From Stichopus chloronotus (lineage: Eukaryota; Echinodermata; Holothuroidea; Aspidochirotida; Stichopodidae), in the NCBI GenBank assembly GCA_021234535.1, contig CM037840.1, forward strand, positions 21,197,059 through 21,261,058: a DNA stretch of 64,000 nucleotides, in the 5' to 3' direction. A program made the translations under genes and the position numbers. Numbering within the stretch: the first letter of the stretch is position 1; each line of letters opens with the position of its first letter. The notes beneath the pieces are model-generated. The model had not been told where the DNA came from, searched no databases, and was given only the letters and a program-made list of their open reading frames with translations. Shown here one piece after another: positions 1-11,225 of the stretch.

Positions 1-480
1 ACTAATTAGTGACCGTACTATCAACGCATTGAAAATGACATTTCTGTCAGGCATAATGTTTCATCCGAAAACATGGTTGCACAGGATGAAATATTGCGTC
101 ACAGTCAAGGAGAAACAAAGCTGTAAAAGAGTTGGCCATGAGACACCACTACCTGAAAAGCGCCAATAAATCACACTGCTATTTCAAGGTGACTATCTGC
201 AACTGTTATTTACGGTTGCTTGTGGGTTTCCCCGATCTTCATTTAAGTTAACAATTTAACCTAATCACCGTTTAAAGGTTGAAACACAAACACATTTTGG
301 TACCACTTTTCATCCCTGATAAGTGACATGTATCTACCACATCGATTAGTACATATACCAATCGATTTCCTGGATCAACGTCATTTGCATATATACCATG
401 AGGAACAATAGACATACTAACCCACCTGGTTTCAGTTGAAAACCACAAGGAATCCTTTTCGTACTTGTGGACTAGTTACA
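1..480. other. No gene recognised
   Basis: AT-rich sequence with no convincing exon, RNA gene or ordered repeat that I can see. Confidence 0.5.
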
Positions 481-930
481 TTTTGAGGAAAAATCGTACT
501 GTTTTCGGTGAAGGTAAAAATTTTGACTGGCGTCACCAGAGGTCAGACACTAAAACGCTTTTGAAACAATATGTCAAGTTAGGAAGGACAGATACTTTTC
601 ATATTAAGACGTAGGCTGGTCATAATTAGAAAAATAATTCTGTTTGGTAGATTTCAAAGATCAGCTGGGGTCACCAGAGGTCTAACACTAAGGTTTGTTC
701 ACACAATATCTCTAATAAGAAACGATTTATCCTTTTATAAGTGATGCGTAGATTGACCATATTAAGAGAAAGAACCCTATTGATTATTTGGAGGAGATAG
801 ATCTTTTGGTGGTTACCAGAGATCAAACACACAAATTCTTGTGAACACAATTTCTTACATTGGGAATGATCGGTGCTTTTCATAACTGATGTGTACATTT
901 ACCATATTGAATAGAAAAATCAATCAATAC
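481..930. repeat. Degenerate ~140-bp tandem repeat, about 3 units
   Basis: Three diverged units are anchored by gtcaccagaggtcagacact (near 531), gtcaccagaggtctaacact (near 670) and gttaccagagatcaaacaca (near 813), about 140 bp apart. Each is followed by an 'acacaatat...aagaaacg' block and then 'gaccatatt'. The same family recurs at about 2060-2360 and, with most units, at 43650-44540. Units are heavily diverged, so this is an old repeat with no evident coding role. Confidence 0.75.
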
Positions 931-2040
931 ATCGATCAAGCGAACGATCGATCAATCAACCAATATAGTGCAAAAAAGCTTGCAATAAGGTATTGAGACA
1001 GTCAGTCATCTCTGGCAACCATGCTGGAGAAGAAGTAACCGGTTTCCCGGAACGTGCATTGCCGTAGATGCTGATTAACTAAAGCGTCTGCTGCACTACA
1101 AATCTTCCAATTGAGAGTAAATCAGGTGTTTAATTTGACCGTACATTTTGTTCCGGCAGAAACTGAGAAGTGCATGTACATAGTGCAAAAGGATTATATA
1201 TATACGTAAACCCAGAGTATCTGTGTCATAAATATCTCTGGCATATTACATGCATTGGTGGGGAGAAAAAGTAAATGCAATACATGCACCTTTTTCCAAA
1301 GTAACATAAATAGATATGTCAAATTATTGGAAGCATATACGTGTGTATTTTTTTCTTTTGCAACAACAAATGTATGTGAAATAAACGTATGTGCTAAATA
1401 AACGCAATGTATGTGCTGAACCCAGCAAAAGAATCTAATAACTTTCATTTCTTTAATTTACAAACATATTTTTGAATACATATTTCTGAACAATGATGGA
1501 GATATGGAAGAAAACACTCAGCATACACTATAAGGTGCACTCTAATTCAAACATGACTTGCTTTCCTGTTCCATATCATGATAGCGGTTTTTATATAGTT
1601 TCATTGAGTTTAAGAAGATTTTGTGACATCTAATCTTGAACTTGTCCTCTGGTTTTGAAACTACAGCATTGACACATCTCTAACTTGTTAACAATAACAG
1701 AAGGATATATTTGTGATTCATCATCATAAAAATGCAGATTAAGATCAAACTGACGGATCAGTTGTCCAAGTGGCAGAATATATGCAGTAAACAGCAGAGG
1801 TCCAAGCTCTGATCCCCAATTCCAAGTGCTGGTGAGGGGATGGAAATTTGCAATTGATGTTAACTAACTGGGATTTCCCAGAGAGTTGAGAGGTGAAACA
1901 GCAGACGTCAAGTATTCATCATGGTTTAATTGAACACAATATCACAATTGCGCACATAATATCACTTATTAAGAACAATGAACATTTTTCCATCTTAATT
2001 TTTTTTCCTTGATTTTAATAAGAGGGAAATCCGTTTTGCT
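931..2040. other. No gene recognised
   Basis: AT-rich intergenic sequence. The open frames are short and resemble nothing I know. No ordered repeat stands out. Confidence 0.5.
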
Positions 2041-2365
2041 TCGGGAGGGGGGGGGGGGGTTGAAGGTCATGTGGTGATCTTACCAGATATTGAATGCTAC
2101 AAACATTGTAACCAGTGTATTTTAACACATGTAACAGTGGTAATCTTCATATGTGGTACATAGGTAGTCCATATTGAGTAGATGGTCATAGGGCATCTCA
2201 GGTCACCGGAGGTTTAACACTGAAATCATTGAAACCAACGTTTTTCAAGGAGCGTAACAGTAATAATTGTAACACTTTATTTAAAAGTAGACCATATTGA
2301 GTCGCTCATTCCTATTGTTTCTGGCGGAGGCTAGGGGTCATCTGAGGTGATTCCTTGTCGGTTGT
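2041..2365. repeat. G-tract followed by two degenerate units of the ~140-bp family
   Basis: A run of G broken by a single A near 2045-2060 precedes 'ggtcatgtggtgatcttacc' and then 'ggtcaccggaggtttaacac' (near 2201), each followed by a 'tccatattgagt' or 'accatattgagt' block. The order and spacing match the units at 481-930 and 43650-44540. Confidence 0.6.
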
Positions 2366-2599
2366 ACCAACGGCAGATTGATTTTCTTTAGAAAGTTTTG
2401 TAATTTGAAATAAATTGCTCAGTAATTCTGCCAGTGCCTCTTGTGAGGTAAGTCACGTTTAGTCATTCAACTTCGGTATCACTGAAAAGGAAGCTAACAC
2501 ACATAGGAACACTGGGCTCGTTTCAAAAATTTGTGGAATGTAAATATATCCATCATTGCAGTATTTTACTCAGAAAAGAAAAAAAAACGTAACCGTCCT

Positions 2600-5110
2600 A
2601 TCAAGATGTGGTTGTTGTAGATTACTTTGCTGGGACTGATTTACAAAGTGTTGAAGAACAAAGAAATTATCTCATGTGTCGATGTATCAGTAATGCTAAA
2701 TCACAAGTAACTACGTCATACCAGCCACATGTTCTAAAGTACGTCAATTGCAATCTCCTATGTCTGGATTGCATTACATTTGACTGTACTTTACTGTTAG
2801 GAATTGATCTGTTGGTGTAAAAATCATGGCACATGATCTATAGTGCACTGACTCCTACTGTAAAAGATCTCCATTGTACAGCAATATTGTTCACATTTAT
2901 CATTCCCATCATCATAAACAGCAGTAAAACAAGTGTGAAATAAACTCAGTGATAACGTTGATCTGATCAATTCAGAGCATTTGGTTTGATTGATGTTGAT
3001 CAATGGCATTTGAATGTTGGTTTCCTGAAACATTTTGCTTTGACAATAACAGAGAATTGATTGCCATTGCTGGGAGAGTGTTGATTTTCTGAAGTAAAAT
3101 TCACTGTACTTATTAAACTGTGTTTTGTTGTGAAGCGAACCGGTTTAATCTTTACAATATGTATGTAAAAGGTTGATGGATAATACTGGAGTGTGTTTGC
3201 AACATCTTTGGACTCGTAGAACAGCCTGTAACTGGCTGAATGACAGACATATTTATATTGCGATGTATAGTGTTCATTTTAAAACCTGATTTCTGCGTGA
3301 TTTCTTTTTCCCAGATAACAACTGTGGTATAGTAAACTCTAAATTGAAAAGACGGCATCTTCGAACTTGCTTTATTATTCAACAATTAATAAGGCAATCT
3401 TCTGTTACATATAGGTTTGATTAACCTTTTATGAACACAAAGTTATACGCTGGTGCCAATAAAACAGAAGCTTTTATATTGCCGTTTCACTCAAGAAACA
3501 ATCCCACTTTTTCAGATTTGTAATGCGTGGTTGTAATAATTTTAATGATTCTCAGTCGTATTAAACATAGTCAGTGTAAATGAATTAATTTTCTGAGATC
3601 TCTGCTAAGGGTGTGTGATACCATGAATTGAAAAGTATTCTCAAACGTACAGTAACTTCTATTCAAGTAAGCTGTTTCCCTGTCAAAAGTAGACCATCTT
3701 CAACAGCTGTCTGATTTCAGTTGGAGTGCTTGTATTTTTGTTGTCCTCCATCTTACTTGTTTCTGTCACAGTGGATAGATACGGGGACATAGCTGATCCT
3801 TTCCAGAGTACCTCCTCACTGTCAGTTGCCGACTGCGTCTGATGATTGTCATGACGACTGGGGTATATATCAGTGATTGTACAGGCATACCTGTCTGATC
3901 ATCTAAATGGAAACACTGTCTATGAATAACATCGTGCCAATAGTACATTAGGCCATCGTGAGGATATGTGTTCAAGGTTTTATCAAATACGTTGGTACGT
4001 GTCGATTTGGTTCCCATCGTAACTTCAGTGTGGCAAACAGCACTCATGAAAAGGAAGTGGGTACCGGTACAAGCTGCTGACCTAAATGCTGGATCACGAA
4101 TAGGCGATATCAAAAAGGATAGATGACTTTGACGAATATGATCATGGTTACGACGTCTGTGGTCCTCTTCTTCATTTTCTTTCAGAATTTTGTACGATTT
4201 TTTTTCTTCCTTACATCTTTTGTTACACATTGCAAATTGCATTGCAACGAATCTGACATGCTCATCATACAGATGCAAAAATTAAGTCAAACGTAAATCT
4301 AATCATTTCAACAACGGTTTTTTTTCAACAACAGTTTTAGTTCTCGTTATCGTATTGTATGTATTCCTGACACATTCTTTTTTAGCTTGACATGCTCTTG
4401 GTAGATGGAGAGAAGGATGTAAACAAACCTCACATGAACATACTTTGATACTTTAATGTGCATCTATTGGTAGATACTGTCTATTCATTTTGTAGGAGAG
4501 TGTACTTGCTGATTTTCTGTTGATGTTACATGTTGTACGTTACAATGTGAGCTAATATAAAAGGAAACCTTGTGCGAAAAGTAAAAACAATTCAGTTCCA
4601 TGCTTTATGAGCTATATTCTAGGAACTTAAGCAATATGCCAGGAATTGTAAGTAATTTAGTGGTGGTCAAACGAGATGCATAAATTTGGTATATCCTTAT
4701 AGAACATGGGACTACATCCGTATTCGCACTCAAAGCAGACGCTAAAGAGTTTATAAAGAATGGTTTGTGCATTACTTGAAGCACTCTTGTAATCTAATTT
4801 TGATTACTAAAATCCGAGAAGGGAATCAAATGAAGTTAATTTGGAAGAAATTCTTCCCATATTTTTAGTGCTTGTTGTCGTGTAAGAATGGAACCAATCA
4901 ATAGTAGATTTGGTCTCTGAAGTTCTGTTACCCTCGAGATAATATATAATGTACGTTGTATTCTAGCATACATAAGTGAATTGACAATTATTAATGTACA
5001 TGTGTATGTGGTAAGGTAAAGATTTAGCTCTCAAATTTAAAGACTTGAATATTATGACAAGCCATTGTAAAAGTGCAACTTTCTGAGGTGAGAGTCACGT
5101 TGTTTAATTG
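2600..5110. repeat. Segmental duplication, arm A (paralogous to 6780-9260)
   Basis: Collinear similarity to the later arm can be followed at many points: acatgttctaaagtacgtca (near 2727) against 'tggtccaaaatacgttgatt' (6916); 'cagataacaactgtg' (3313) against 'caggtaacaacggtg' (7321); 'taatttagtggtggt' (4654) against 'taatttagaggtggc' (8721); and 'attctagcatacataagtga' (4960) against 'attctagcatacttaagtga' (9158). The offset grows slowly from about 4.0 to 4.2 kb, as expected for an old duplication with indels. The arm carries a pseudogenised GPCR near 3711-3990. Confidence 0.75.
3711..3990 (+). pseudogene. GPCR relic: in-frame TM1-TM3 fusion, then frameshift
   Basis: This is the arm-A counterpart of the GPCR at 7855. 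It starts in TM1 (ISVGVLVF) and jumps near 3740 straight into the end of TM3, giving VSVTVDRYGDIADPFQS. Relative to the later copy about 222 bp, or 74 codons, are missing, so the fusion stays in frame. The DRY motif survives as VDRY. A frameshift just after the PFQS segment gives a stop near 3840; beyond it the nucleotide similarity continues to 'gtgccaatagtaca', the NIVPIVH counterpart of VPIVH in TM5. It cannot make a working receptor. The 170-residue frame on the opposite strand (3766-4278) is an antisense shadow. Confidence 0.8.
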
Positions 5111-6390
5111 TTTAGGGTGTCACGGAATGGCGACAGAAAAAATGGTAATAAATATGTACCCAAGCAGACGTCAGATGGAACGAGTGTTGCTTTAAGTTTC
5201 AATTAGAACATTAGTTCAGACAAAATCAGATTATGATGCACAAGTTTGATTCGGCTGAATGATTTGCTTGTGTAATTAGATAGGACTTAACTAACAATTA
5301 GGCTTAATTATTAATAGGGTGGTACCTGGTATTGGTAACATTAATGTGGGCTGAACTTGAGCCTTGGCAATGTTCCAGAATGTAGGATTGACAGCAGTGC
5401 AACTGATGTACACAGACTGAATGTAGGCTACAGTGAACTGGCTTCCGTGATGAATGTACGTTAATAGGCGTTGAGTACTGTGTGGGTCAATAACTAGCAG
5501 TTACGAGAATCATCTTGAAGCATCCAGCCTATAATCCAGCGTATGCAGCAGAGCTTTCGAACCTTCGCACAGCAGTCACTATATCATCAGCAGAAGTTCA
5601 AGACAGTAACTTAGTAACTTATGTAATGAAATTAAGAATTGAGCATTACCCAACACAAGTGATACATTTAAGTCATATTCGATGATTTGTACTTGCTCTG
5701 AAAGTTTAGGAGAGTCTGAGTGTAGCCATGAATTCGTCAGACAGACATGGAATTAAAACTCTTGAGTGGCAGTATCTGAAATGGTGTTTTCAAACCCTCA
5801 TGTTTTTTTTTTTTTTTTTGACCTTTCTTTTTATCCATGCATCGTCTTTAAGATTACTTTTATCACCTCACAGTGATTCTATGTCAATTGGATGGTAAAG
5901 TGAATGTAATATGGATGCCACTGGCTATTCCAGCGGTACCATTAACCCTATTAATATCTCTCATACATCTATTGTATACGTTCCTTTGGTCTGTGGCACG
6001 TACAGGCGTTGTAAGGTTTTGTGTAAATATGCACTCCATGATCACATACGTTTCTTCCCGAACCATTAACCCTACTGGCTGACTATATATATTTGGAGCG
6101 TTTACAGTGCGGTCAACCTTATACAATAACTCTGGGACTGGGTATATGGATCGTAATATGAATCTCCAGAAAGTTGGATCTTGTAATAGTGAGTACCTCT
6201 TTTATCACTTATTGCATCAATGTTACATTTTGATGCATGAGATAAATCTGATGTTGTTCAAGTGTGCCTTCAAAAAGAAATTTTTCAACACAAGTTTTTT
6301 GAATAATGTTCATATACATAGGCATCTTTCTCATTTCTAATTAGAACCCCAAACCTACATCTCAATTAACTATTTCAAACTAACCCTGTT
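5111..6390. other. No gene recognised; one possible hydrophobic relic
   Basis: Mostly featureless, with a T-tract near 5802-5819. A plus-strand frame at 5873-6082 contains one strongly hydrophobic stretch (WMPLAIPAVPLTLLISLIHL), which could be another receptor membrane-segment relic, but I cannot align it with the neighbouring GPCR. Confidence 0.4.
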
Positions 6391-6394
6391 GGGT

Positions 6395-6740
6395 CTTTAT
6401 GTTCCAAAATACGTCAATTGGCAAACTCTTCTCTCTGGCTTTACAATTTATTTCATCAGCCTGTACTGTAGTATTAACCCTAATTTCAGAAGACAATTTT
6501 ACAGGTTTAGACTTGATCATTTTACATTTGCCATAACCCTATCATTTTCATCACCATTGGTCAGTTGAAAGGAGGATAGTAGAAATACATTTAATATTGT
6601 AAATTGATAACTATGGGCTTGGATGCATATGATCAGTAACATTTGGATGTTTTTGGAAATTGATTTCATTAAACATTGGTTATTATACCTTATAACAACT
6701 AAGGATTAATTGTCATTAAAGATGCTTACTGACAATCTGA
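6395..6740. repeat. Partial third copy (B) of the duplicated segment
   Basis: It starts with 'gttccaaaatacgtcaattg', matching arms A (near 2729) and C (near 6917). It ends with 'cattaaacattggttattat' and 'aggattaattgtcattaaag', matching 'cgttaaacatttactgttat' and 'gaagatttaattgcataaat' near 7147. It lies directly before arm C, so arms B and C are tandem. No receptor coding sequence is visible in it. Confidence 0.6.
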
Positions 6741-6779
6741 AGGAATTTTGACTATGCCTATTGAAATGTGTTTCGCCAT

Positions 6780-9260
6780 AACAAAGTAAATGATATGTAT
6801 TATTCGAAAGAACATTCTCATGTTTCATTGGAACAGGAACATAAGAGTAAAAGAATGACGTTAGTGATTGCTATGTTTGAATTACTTCATATACCAGCAA
6901 CGTTGTGTCATTATGGTCCAAAATACGTTGATTGTAAACTCTTTTCTCTGACTTGTATTACGTCAGCCTGAAGTGCTAGATATGGGTTTATGTATAGTCT
7001 GATTCCTATAAGATCATTTGCACAAAAGATTTTTTGTCATTTACCATTCCTATCATCATCAGGAGGATTGATCAATCAGTAAATAAAACAAAACAGAGAT
7101 AAAGTTGATCTGGTCAATTCATAACGACCGATTTGAATGTTGCTTCCGTTAAACATTTACTGTTATACTAACGAAGATTTAATTGCATAAATTTTTGTCT
7201 TTTGAAAAAAATGCTCAGTATTCCTAGAAATGTGTATAGCTGTTTTGGGGAAGGATACTGAAACATATTTACTATTCATTGCTTGTATTTTAAAACTTTT
7301 TTCAACGTTGATATCTCATCCAGGTAACAACGGTGCATTTACTTATGGGAAAGTATGAATCCAGTCGATGACATTTTGTCTTCAATCCTGTTACATTATT
7401 CGTCAACAGTATCACTCACATCAGTCACCGCGGACTGCTGCCGTTACAATTTCATTCTCGAAACGGAGTCGTGGATTAGAACATTTGTGTGCTCGAACTG
7501 ATTGATACGGTATCATTTTATTTGGGGAACATAGAGTCTTAACTGAGGGCTTCGAATGTAGAGGACAACAACACAAACTACAGTGTTTGTCTCATAGCAA
7601 CTTGAACACCAAGGCCATTTAAACTTGGGTACAAATAAAAGAATGATTTATGTTTGCAATTTCATTCTTGAAACAGTTTGAAAGGAAACCTTTGAACATT
7701 TCAGAAAGAGGCAACTTTGAGTCATTCTCAAGTCTCTGTAGCTGTTTTTGCTTCTCAAATATCTTCAGATATTGCCATACTTTGAATGACCCTGAGTATC
7801 ATACAAGTGAACTTGAATTAGTTTTCAGAGAACCCTGTATTGAGTGAGGATACCATGGATGTAAGTTATTCTGGAACCATCAACATTAACTACTCTGTAA
7901 CTACACCACTTCCCTGTGCAAAAAGTGTATTGCAGTACATATTCAGGATCAGCCTGATTTCAGTTGTTATGCTTGTATTTGCTGCGTTTGCTTTGCTTTC
8001 CAACTTCTCTTTCCTGCTCACTGTAAAGCAGACACAATGTCTTGGAAAAACTATGTGTGTCCATTTAGTGGCCCTATCCTGTGTGGACATATCTATTTCC
8101 AGTAGCTACATAATTGTAGCTTTTCTGTGGCTGTCTTACTCGGCGAATGGAGTCGTCACTTACAGCTGTATTATTCCTTTCCTCTTGCGGTTTCCACTCC
8201 AAGTGTTGGCCTCCATCTTGGTGGTTTCTGTCACCGCGGATCGATACCAGGCCATATCAAATCCCTTCCAGAGTGCCTCATGTGTTGTAAGTTGTCGACT
8301 GCGCCTGCTGATAGCGATGACTATCGGGATGTCAGTGATCATTCCAGTCATACCTTTGATACATTTGATATTTCTGTTTAAGGAGGAATACTGGTTTGAT
8401 TGCATACATGGAGAAAAACTCTATATGATTCTTGGAGTGCCAATAGTGCACACCATCTTCTTGCATGTGGTCAAGAGACAGGCAGAAGACCCTGAACAGA
8501 AACCAATGGACACATTTTTAAATCACTTGTGATGCTGTGAGAGATCCAGCCGTTTGTTTGAATTGTAGGAATGTATAAATATTGTTTCATTTTTGCGTTG
8601 CAATTTGACCAAGTAAAAAAATGAAACAATGGGAGAAAAGCAATCGTATTACAATGAAAGGCTTTGTGAGTTATAATCTCAGAATTTACACAATTGAGCA
8701 AAGTATGCCCGAAATGTTAAATAATTTAGAGGTGGCTATACAAGGTACGTGACTTTGGTGTGCATACAGCAGTACATCTGACTACATCCGTACTTAAAAC
8801 AGAAGCTGGCACAAGAGGTCATCAAGAGTTGTCTGCAAATTATGTAATGGATGCTTGCACTCTACTTTTGATTGCTTAAAATCCATAAATGGAATCATAG
8901 GAAGGGGAATTTGAGAGGTAGTGAATTTAATTTTCAATACCCTTATTGTCTTGTGAGATATGATGTACAGATTTCTATTGAAAAGCTTACTCTGGCAGGT
9001 ACTCCTCGAAGACTGGCTCAGTACTTTGGTTGAAATATCTTCCCATCAATAAGTCAGCTGATGAGATCAAATACTGTACGGTCATCAAATGCCTGATGTA
9101 TTGATTAACAAACACAACATGAAGTGAAGGAGTTACTGGAATTGTTAGGTGTACAATATTCTAGCATACTTAAGTGAATTGAATTCGAATTCATTGAACT
9201 TTCTCTCAGATATGCAACTTGAGACCATGTTACAAGTTGTTGTAAGTTATAAAGGAGTCT
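6780..9260. repeat. Segmental duplication, arm C (carries the open GPCR)
   Basis: Paralogous to 2600-5110 with matching landmarks on both sides of the receptor: 'caggtaacaacggtg' at 7321 upstream and 'ctgactacatccgtact' near 8778 downstream. This is the arm in which the receptor frame stayed open. The 500 bp upstream of the receptor and the 700 bp downstream contain no other gene I can recognise. Confidence 0.75.
7855..8532 (+). CDS. Rhodopsin-like (class A) GPCR, truncated after TM5
   Basis: A 225-residue open frame. I start at the ATG at 7855 because it sits in a strong vertebrate-style context (taccATGG); the frame extends upstream only through a TTG. Visible: sequon Asn12-Tyr-Ser; TM1 about 30-57 with Asn50 (1.50); TM2 about 70-95 with Asp78 (2.50); Cys105 at the start of TM3; Asp129-Arg130-Tyr131 (DRY) at its end; TM4 about 149-175; Cys183 in extracellular loop 2, able to pair with Cys105; and TM5 with Pro196. 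The spacings Asn50-Asp78 (28), Asp78-Cys105 (27) and Asp78-Arg130 (52) equal those of the beta2-adrenergic receptor. The conserved Trp of TM4 is absent. The frame ends in intracellular loop 3; TM6 and TM7 are missing and I find no donor site or following exon. It is either the first exon of a receptor or, more likely, a recently broken gene. The ligand is unknown. Confidence 0.75.
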   Translation: MDVSYSGTININYSVTTPLPCAKSVLQYIFRISLISVVMLVFAAFALLSNFSFLLTVKQTQCLGKTMCVHLVALSCVDISISSSYIIVAFLWLSYSANGVVTYSCIIPFLLRFPLQVLASILVVSVTADRYQAISNPFQSASCVVSCRLRLLIAMTIGMSVIIPVIPLIHLIFLFKEEYWFDCIHGEKLYMILGVPIVHTIFLHVVKRQAEDPEQKPMDTFLNHL

Positions 9261-9560
9261 TACAAATTCTGAAGTCAAGAAGATTTAGGGAACAGTCAAG
9301 GACTTTTCAGTAAGACATACTGTATTGAGTATTGAGTAAATATTTCTTACATCATATGTCATTGTTTATGATGACGTAACCGGATATTGAACTTTGAGGC
9401 TTTAGATTATAAATATCCGGTCCAATAAGAAAACTGAGTCCGTCAACCCTGCAGAATTAAATGGGTTCACATGTATATCATATAGTCAGATCAGTTGTAA
9501 TGATCAATCTTAAATACTACCAAACATGGAAGATATATGTTCTTTAAATATCAAATATGG
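9261..9560. other. Spacer between arm C and the PLE
   Basis: AT-rich sequence without a gene. It separates the duplicated GPCR segment from the 3' end of the retroelement. Confidence 0.5.
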
Positions 9561-9564
9561 AAGT

Positions 9565-11078
9565 TTTTCCTTCACATTACATCTTTGTACTCCAGGATTT
9601 TATTAAAAAAACAAACGTTTCGGTCGTTTAACCTTCTTCAGTGTTGTGCTTCATGTACAATGAGTGTAGAGGCAAAAATGTCAGAACAGATTCTTGAACT
9701 TGAACAAAATAAACACAGATTACAAGGAGTAAAGAAGATAATGAGCTTAAGTTATAAAAGGTAAAGAAGTTTAAGAGCTAAAGTTGATACGTTTTTGAGA
9801 GCGCAGTTCATTACCTTTTTTTTCAGTTTGTAATTGTTCTGTCCAGTAGATTTCACGTCTGAGGAGATTTCTATTGATGTTGTTAGTACTTTGGATTTGT
9901 TGGAAAGAGGTTAAAACGAAATCGTTTTTGTTATTACGCATAGCAGATTTGTGATTTCGGAGACTTTGAATGCAGTAGAGGTTGAGCCAATGTATTGCAC
10001 GTTACATTTATGACAAGTAACTAGGTAAATAATATTACATGAAGTACAATGAAAATGTGGAACATGTGCTGGAAAATGTATTGCAAAGATCACGTTTTAT
10101 TACAAGTAAAAGCCCTGCGATATGTTATACTCTGTAAGGGGAAGGGGTCGCATTTTTGAAGGGGGAGAATCTCCTTGAGATTCTTCGTTCTACGAAAAGA
10201 GGAAATGTTAGAATTTTTGGGGAAGAGGTCTTTGACCTGTGTAAAATTTCTTATCAAGGGGTAGTGTTTCTGTAGGATTTTGAAGATATCAGGAAGATGC
10301 GGATTAAAATCTAAGACAAGCGGGTTCTTCCGTTGCACGTTCTTGTTGGAGGGGCGAAGTAGGCTTTCGCCACTGGTCAAGCTTGCTTTACAAAAGCTTT
10401 CTTCAATAATGTGGAGTGGGTAATCTTGTCGTAATAAGTACGATTTGTATTTTTTGCCGCGGACAGTGGAGTGGAGTCAATTTTTACGGAGGAGTAAGGC
10501 CACACTATAGGGGATTGACGTTTTGCAATGGGTCGTGTGGGAGTTGGGGAAAGGCAGATAGAGGTGATTGTCAGTAGGCTTAGCAAAAATATCAGTAGTA
10601 AGGAGCCCATCTTTCAAATGGATAGTAGCATCTAAGACATTAAGTTTGTGCTTGGACCAAACTAATTCACAAAACAAATTTTGGGGTAAAGAGTGCTAGT
10701 AAAAGAGGTAAAATCCATTAATTTCTCTGAGCCTAAGGCATGGGTCCAAATGTCAACTATATCTTCGCAGTAACGCCACCAGTACCTCTGAAGGGACCGT
10801 CTGTTTTAGTACGCTCGACAATAATACCCATAGCTAAGTCGGCGTAACTTCATGCGTTTTTTAAGCCCCATTGCAGTGCCATGAGTTTGTAGATAATTTT
10901 TGCCTTTGAACTGACTGTTGTTACATGGCAGGCAGAGTTTGATGGCTTCTACAATGCAATTAATTGGAGAAAATTTCTTAACTCTAGAATCAAGAAATTT
11001 TGAGACAGCATGAATAGGCCTACCAAGATTGTTGTCAATATTTGAGAACATTGCAATCACATCCCATGAAACGAGAAT
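9565..11078 (-). pseudogene. Penelope-like element: RT core and GIY-YIG-type 3' part, degraded
   Basis: Read on the minus strand, the order is that of a PLE. SWDVIAMFSNID (near 11070-11035) and LQTHGTAMG (near 10895-10870) belong to the RT core; SYADLAMGIIVE follows after a frameshift; then comes RYCEDIVDIW, with the catalytic YxDD box at 10772-10761 reading Tyr-Cys-Glu-Asp; next are LNVLDATIHLKDG and TTDIFAKPTD (near 10650-10565). An endonuclease-like segment, IIYLVTCHKCNVQYIGST (near 10040-9985), recalls the GIY-YIG domain of PLEs. The 3' end carries 'gaccgaaacgtttg' (near 9610-9625), a sequence I associate with PLE tails. At least two frameshifts and the changed YxDD box make it inactive. 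Family placement is from motif recognition, not a search. Confidence 0.85.
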
Positions 11079-11084
11079 GGTGTA

Positions 11085-11225
11085 TCACTTCATATTGTGG
11101 TACCAGTATTGAACGTATTTCTCAATTTACCGAATTTTATCTTAAGCCTCTTGCACAGTCCTTACCCTCCATTATTAAAGATTCTACCCATCTACTTAAT
11201 AAAATCGAAGAGGTTAACACAATGG
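11085..11225 (+). pseudogene. Inverted piece of the same PLE reverse transcriptase
   Basis: On the plus strand the frame reads CGTSIERISQFTEFYLKP, then SLPSIIKDSTHLLNKIEE. In PLE polymerases this segment lies immediately N-terminal to the 'SWDV..MF' motif. That motif is encoded on the opposite strand and ends within about 10 bp of this piece (near 11075). The two halves are therefore back to back: the N-terminal half has been inverted relative to the C-terminal half. The linking residues are absent from the junction. The frame continues to 11368 but nothing after about 11225 looks like RT. Confidence 0.8.

Noticed and set aside
3766..4278. 170-residue minus-strand open frame
   Set aside because: It lies antisense to the GPCR relic and has no recognisable motif.
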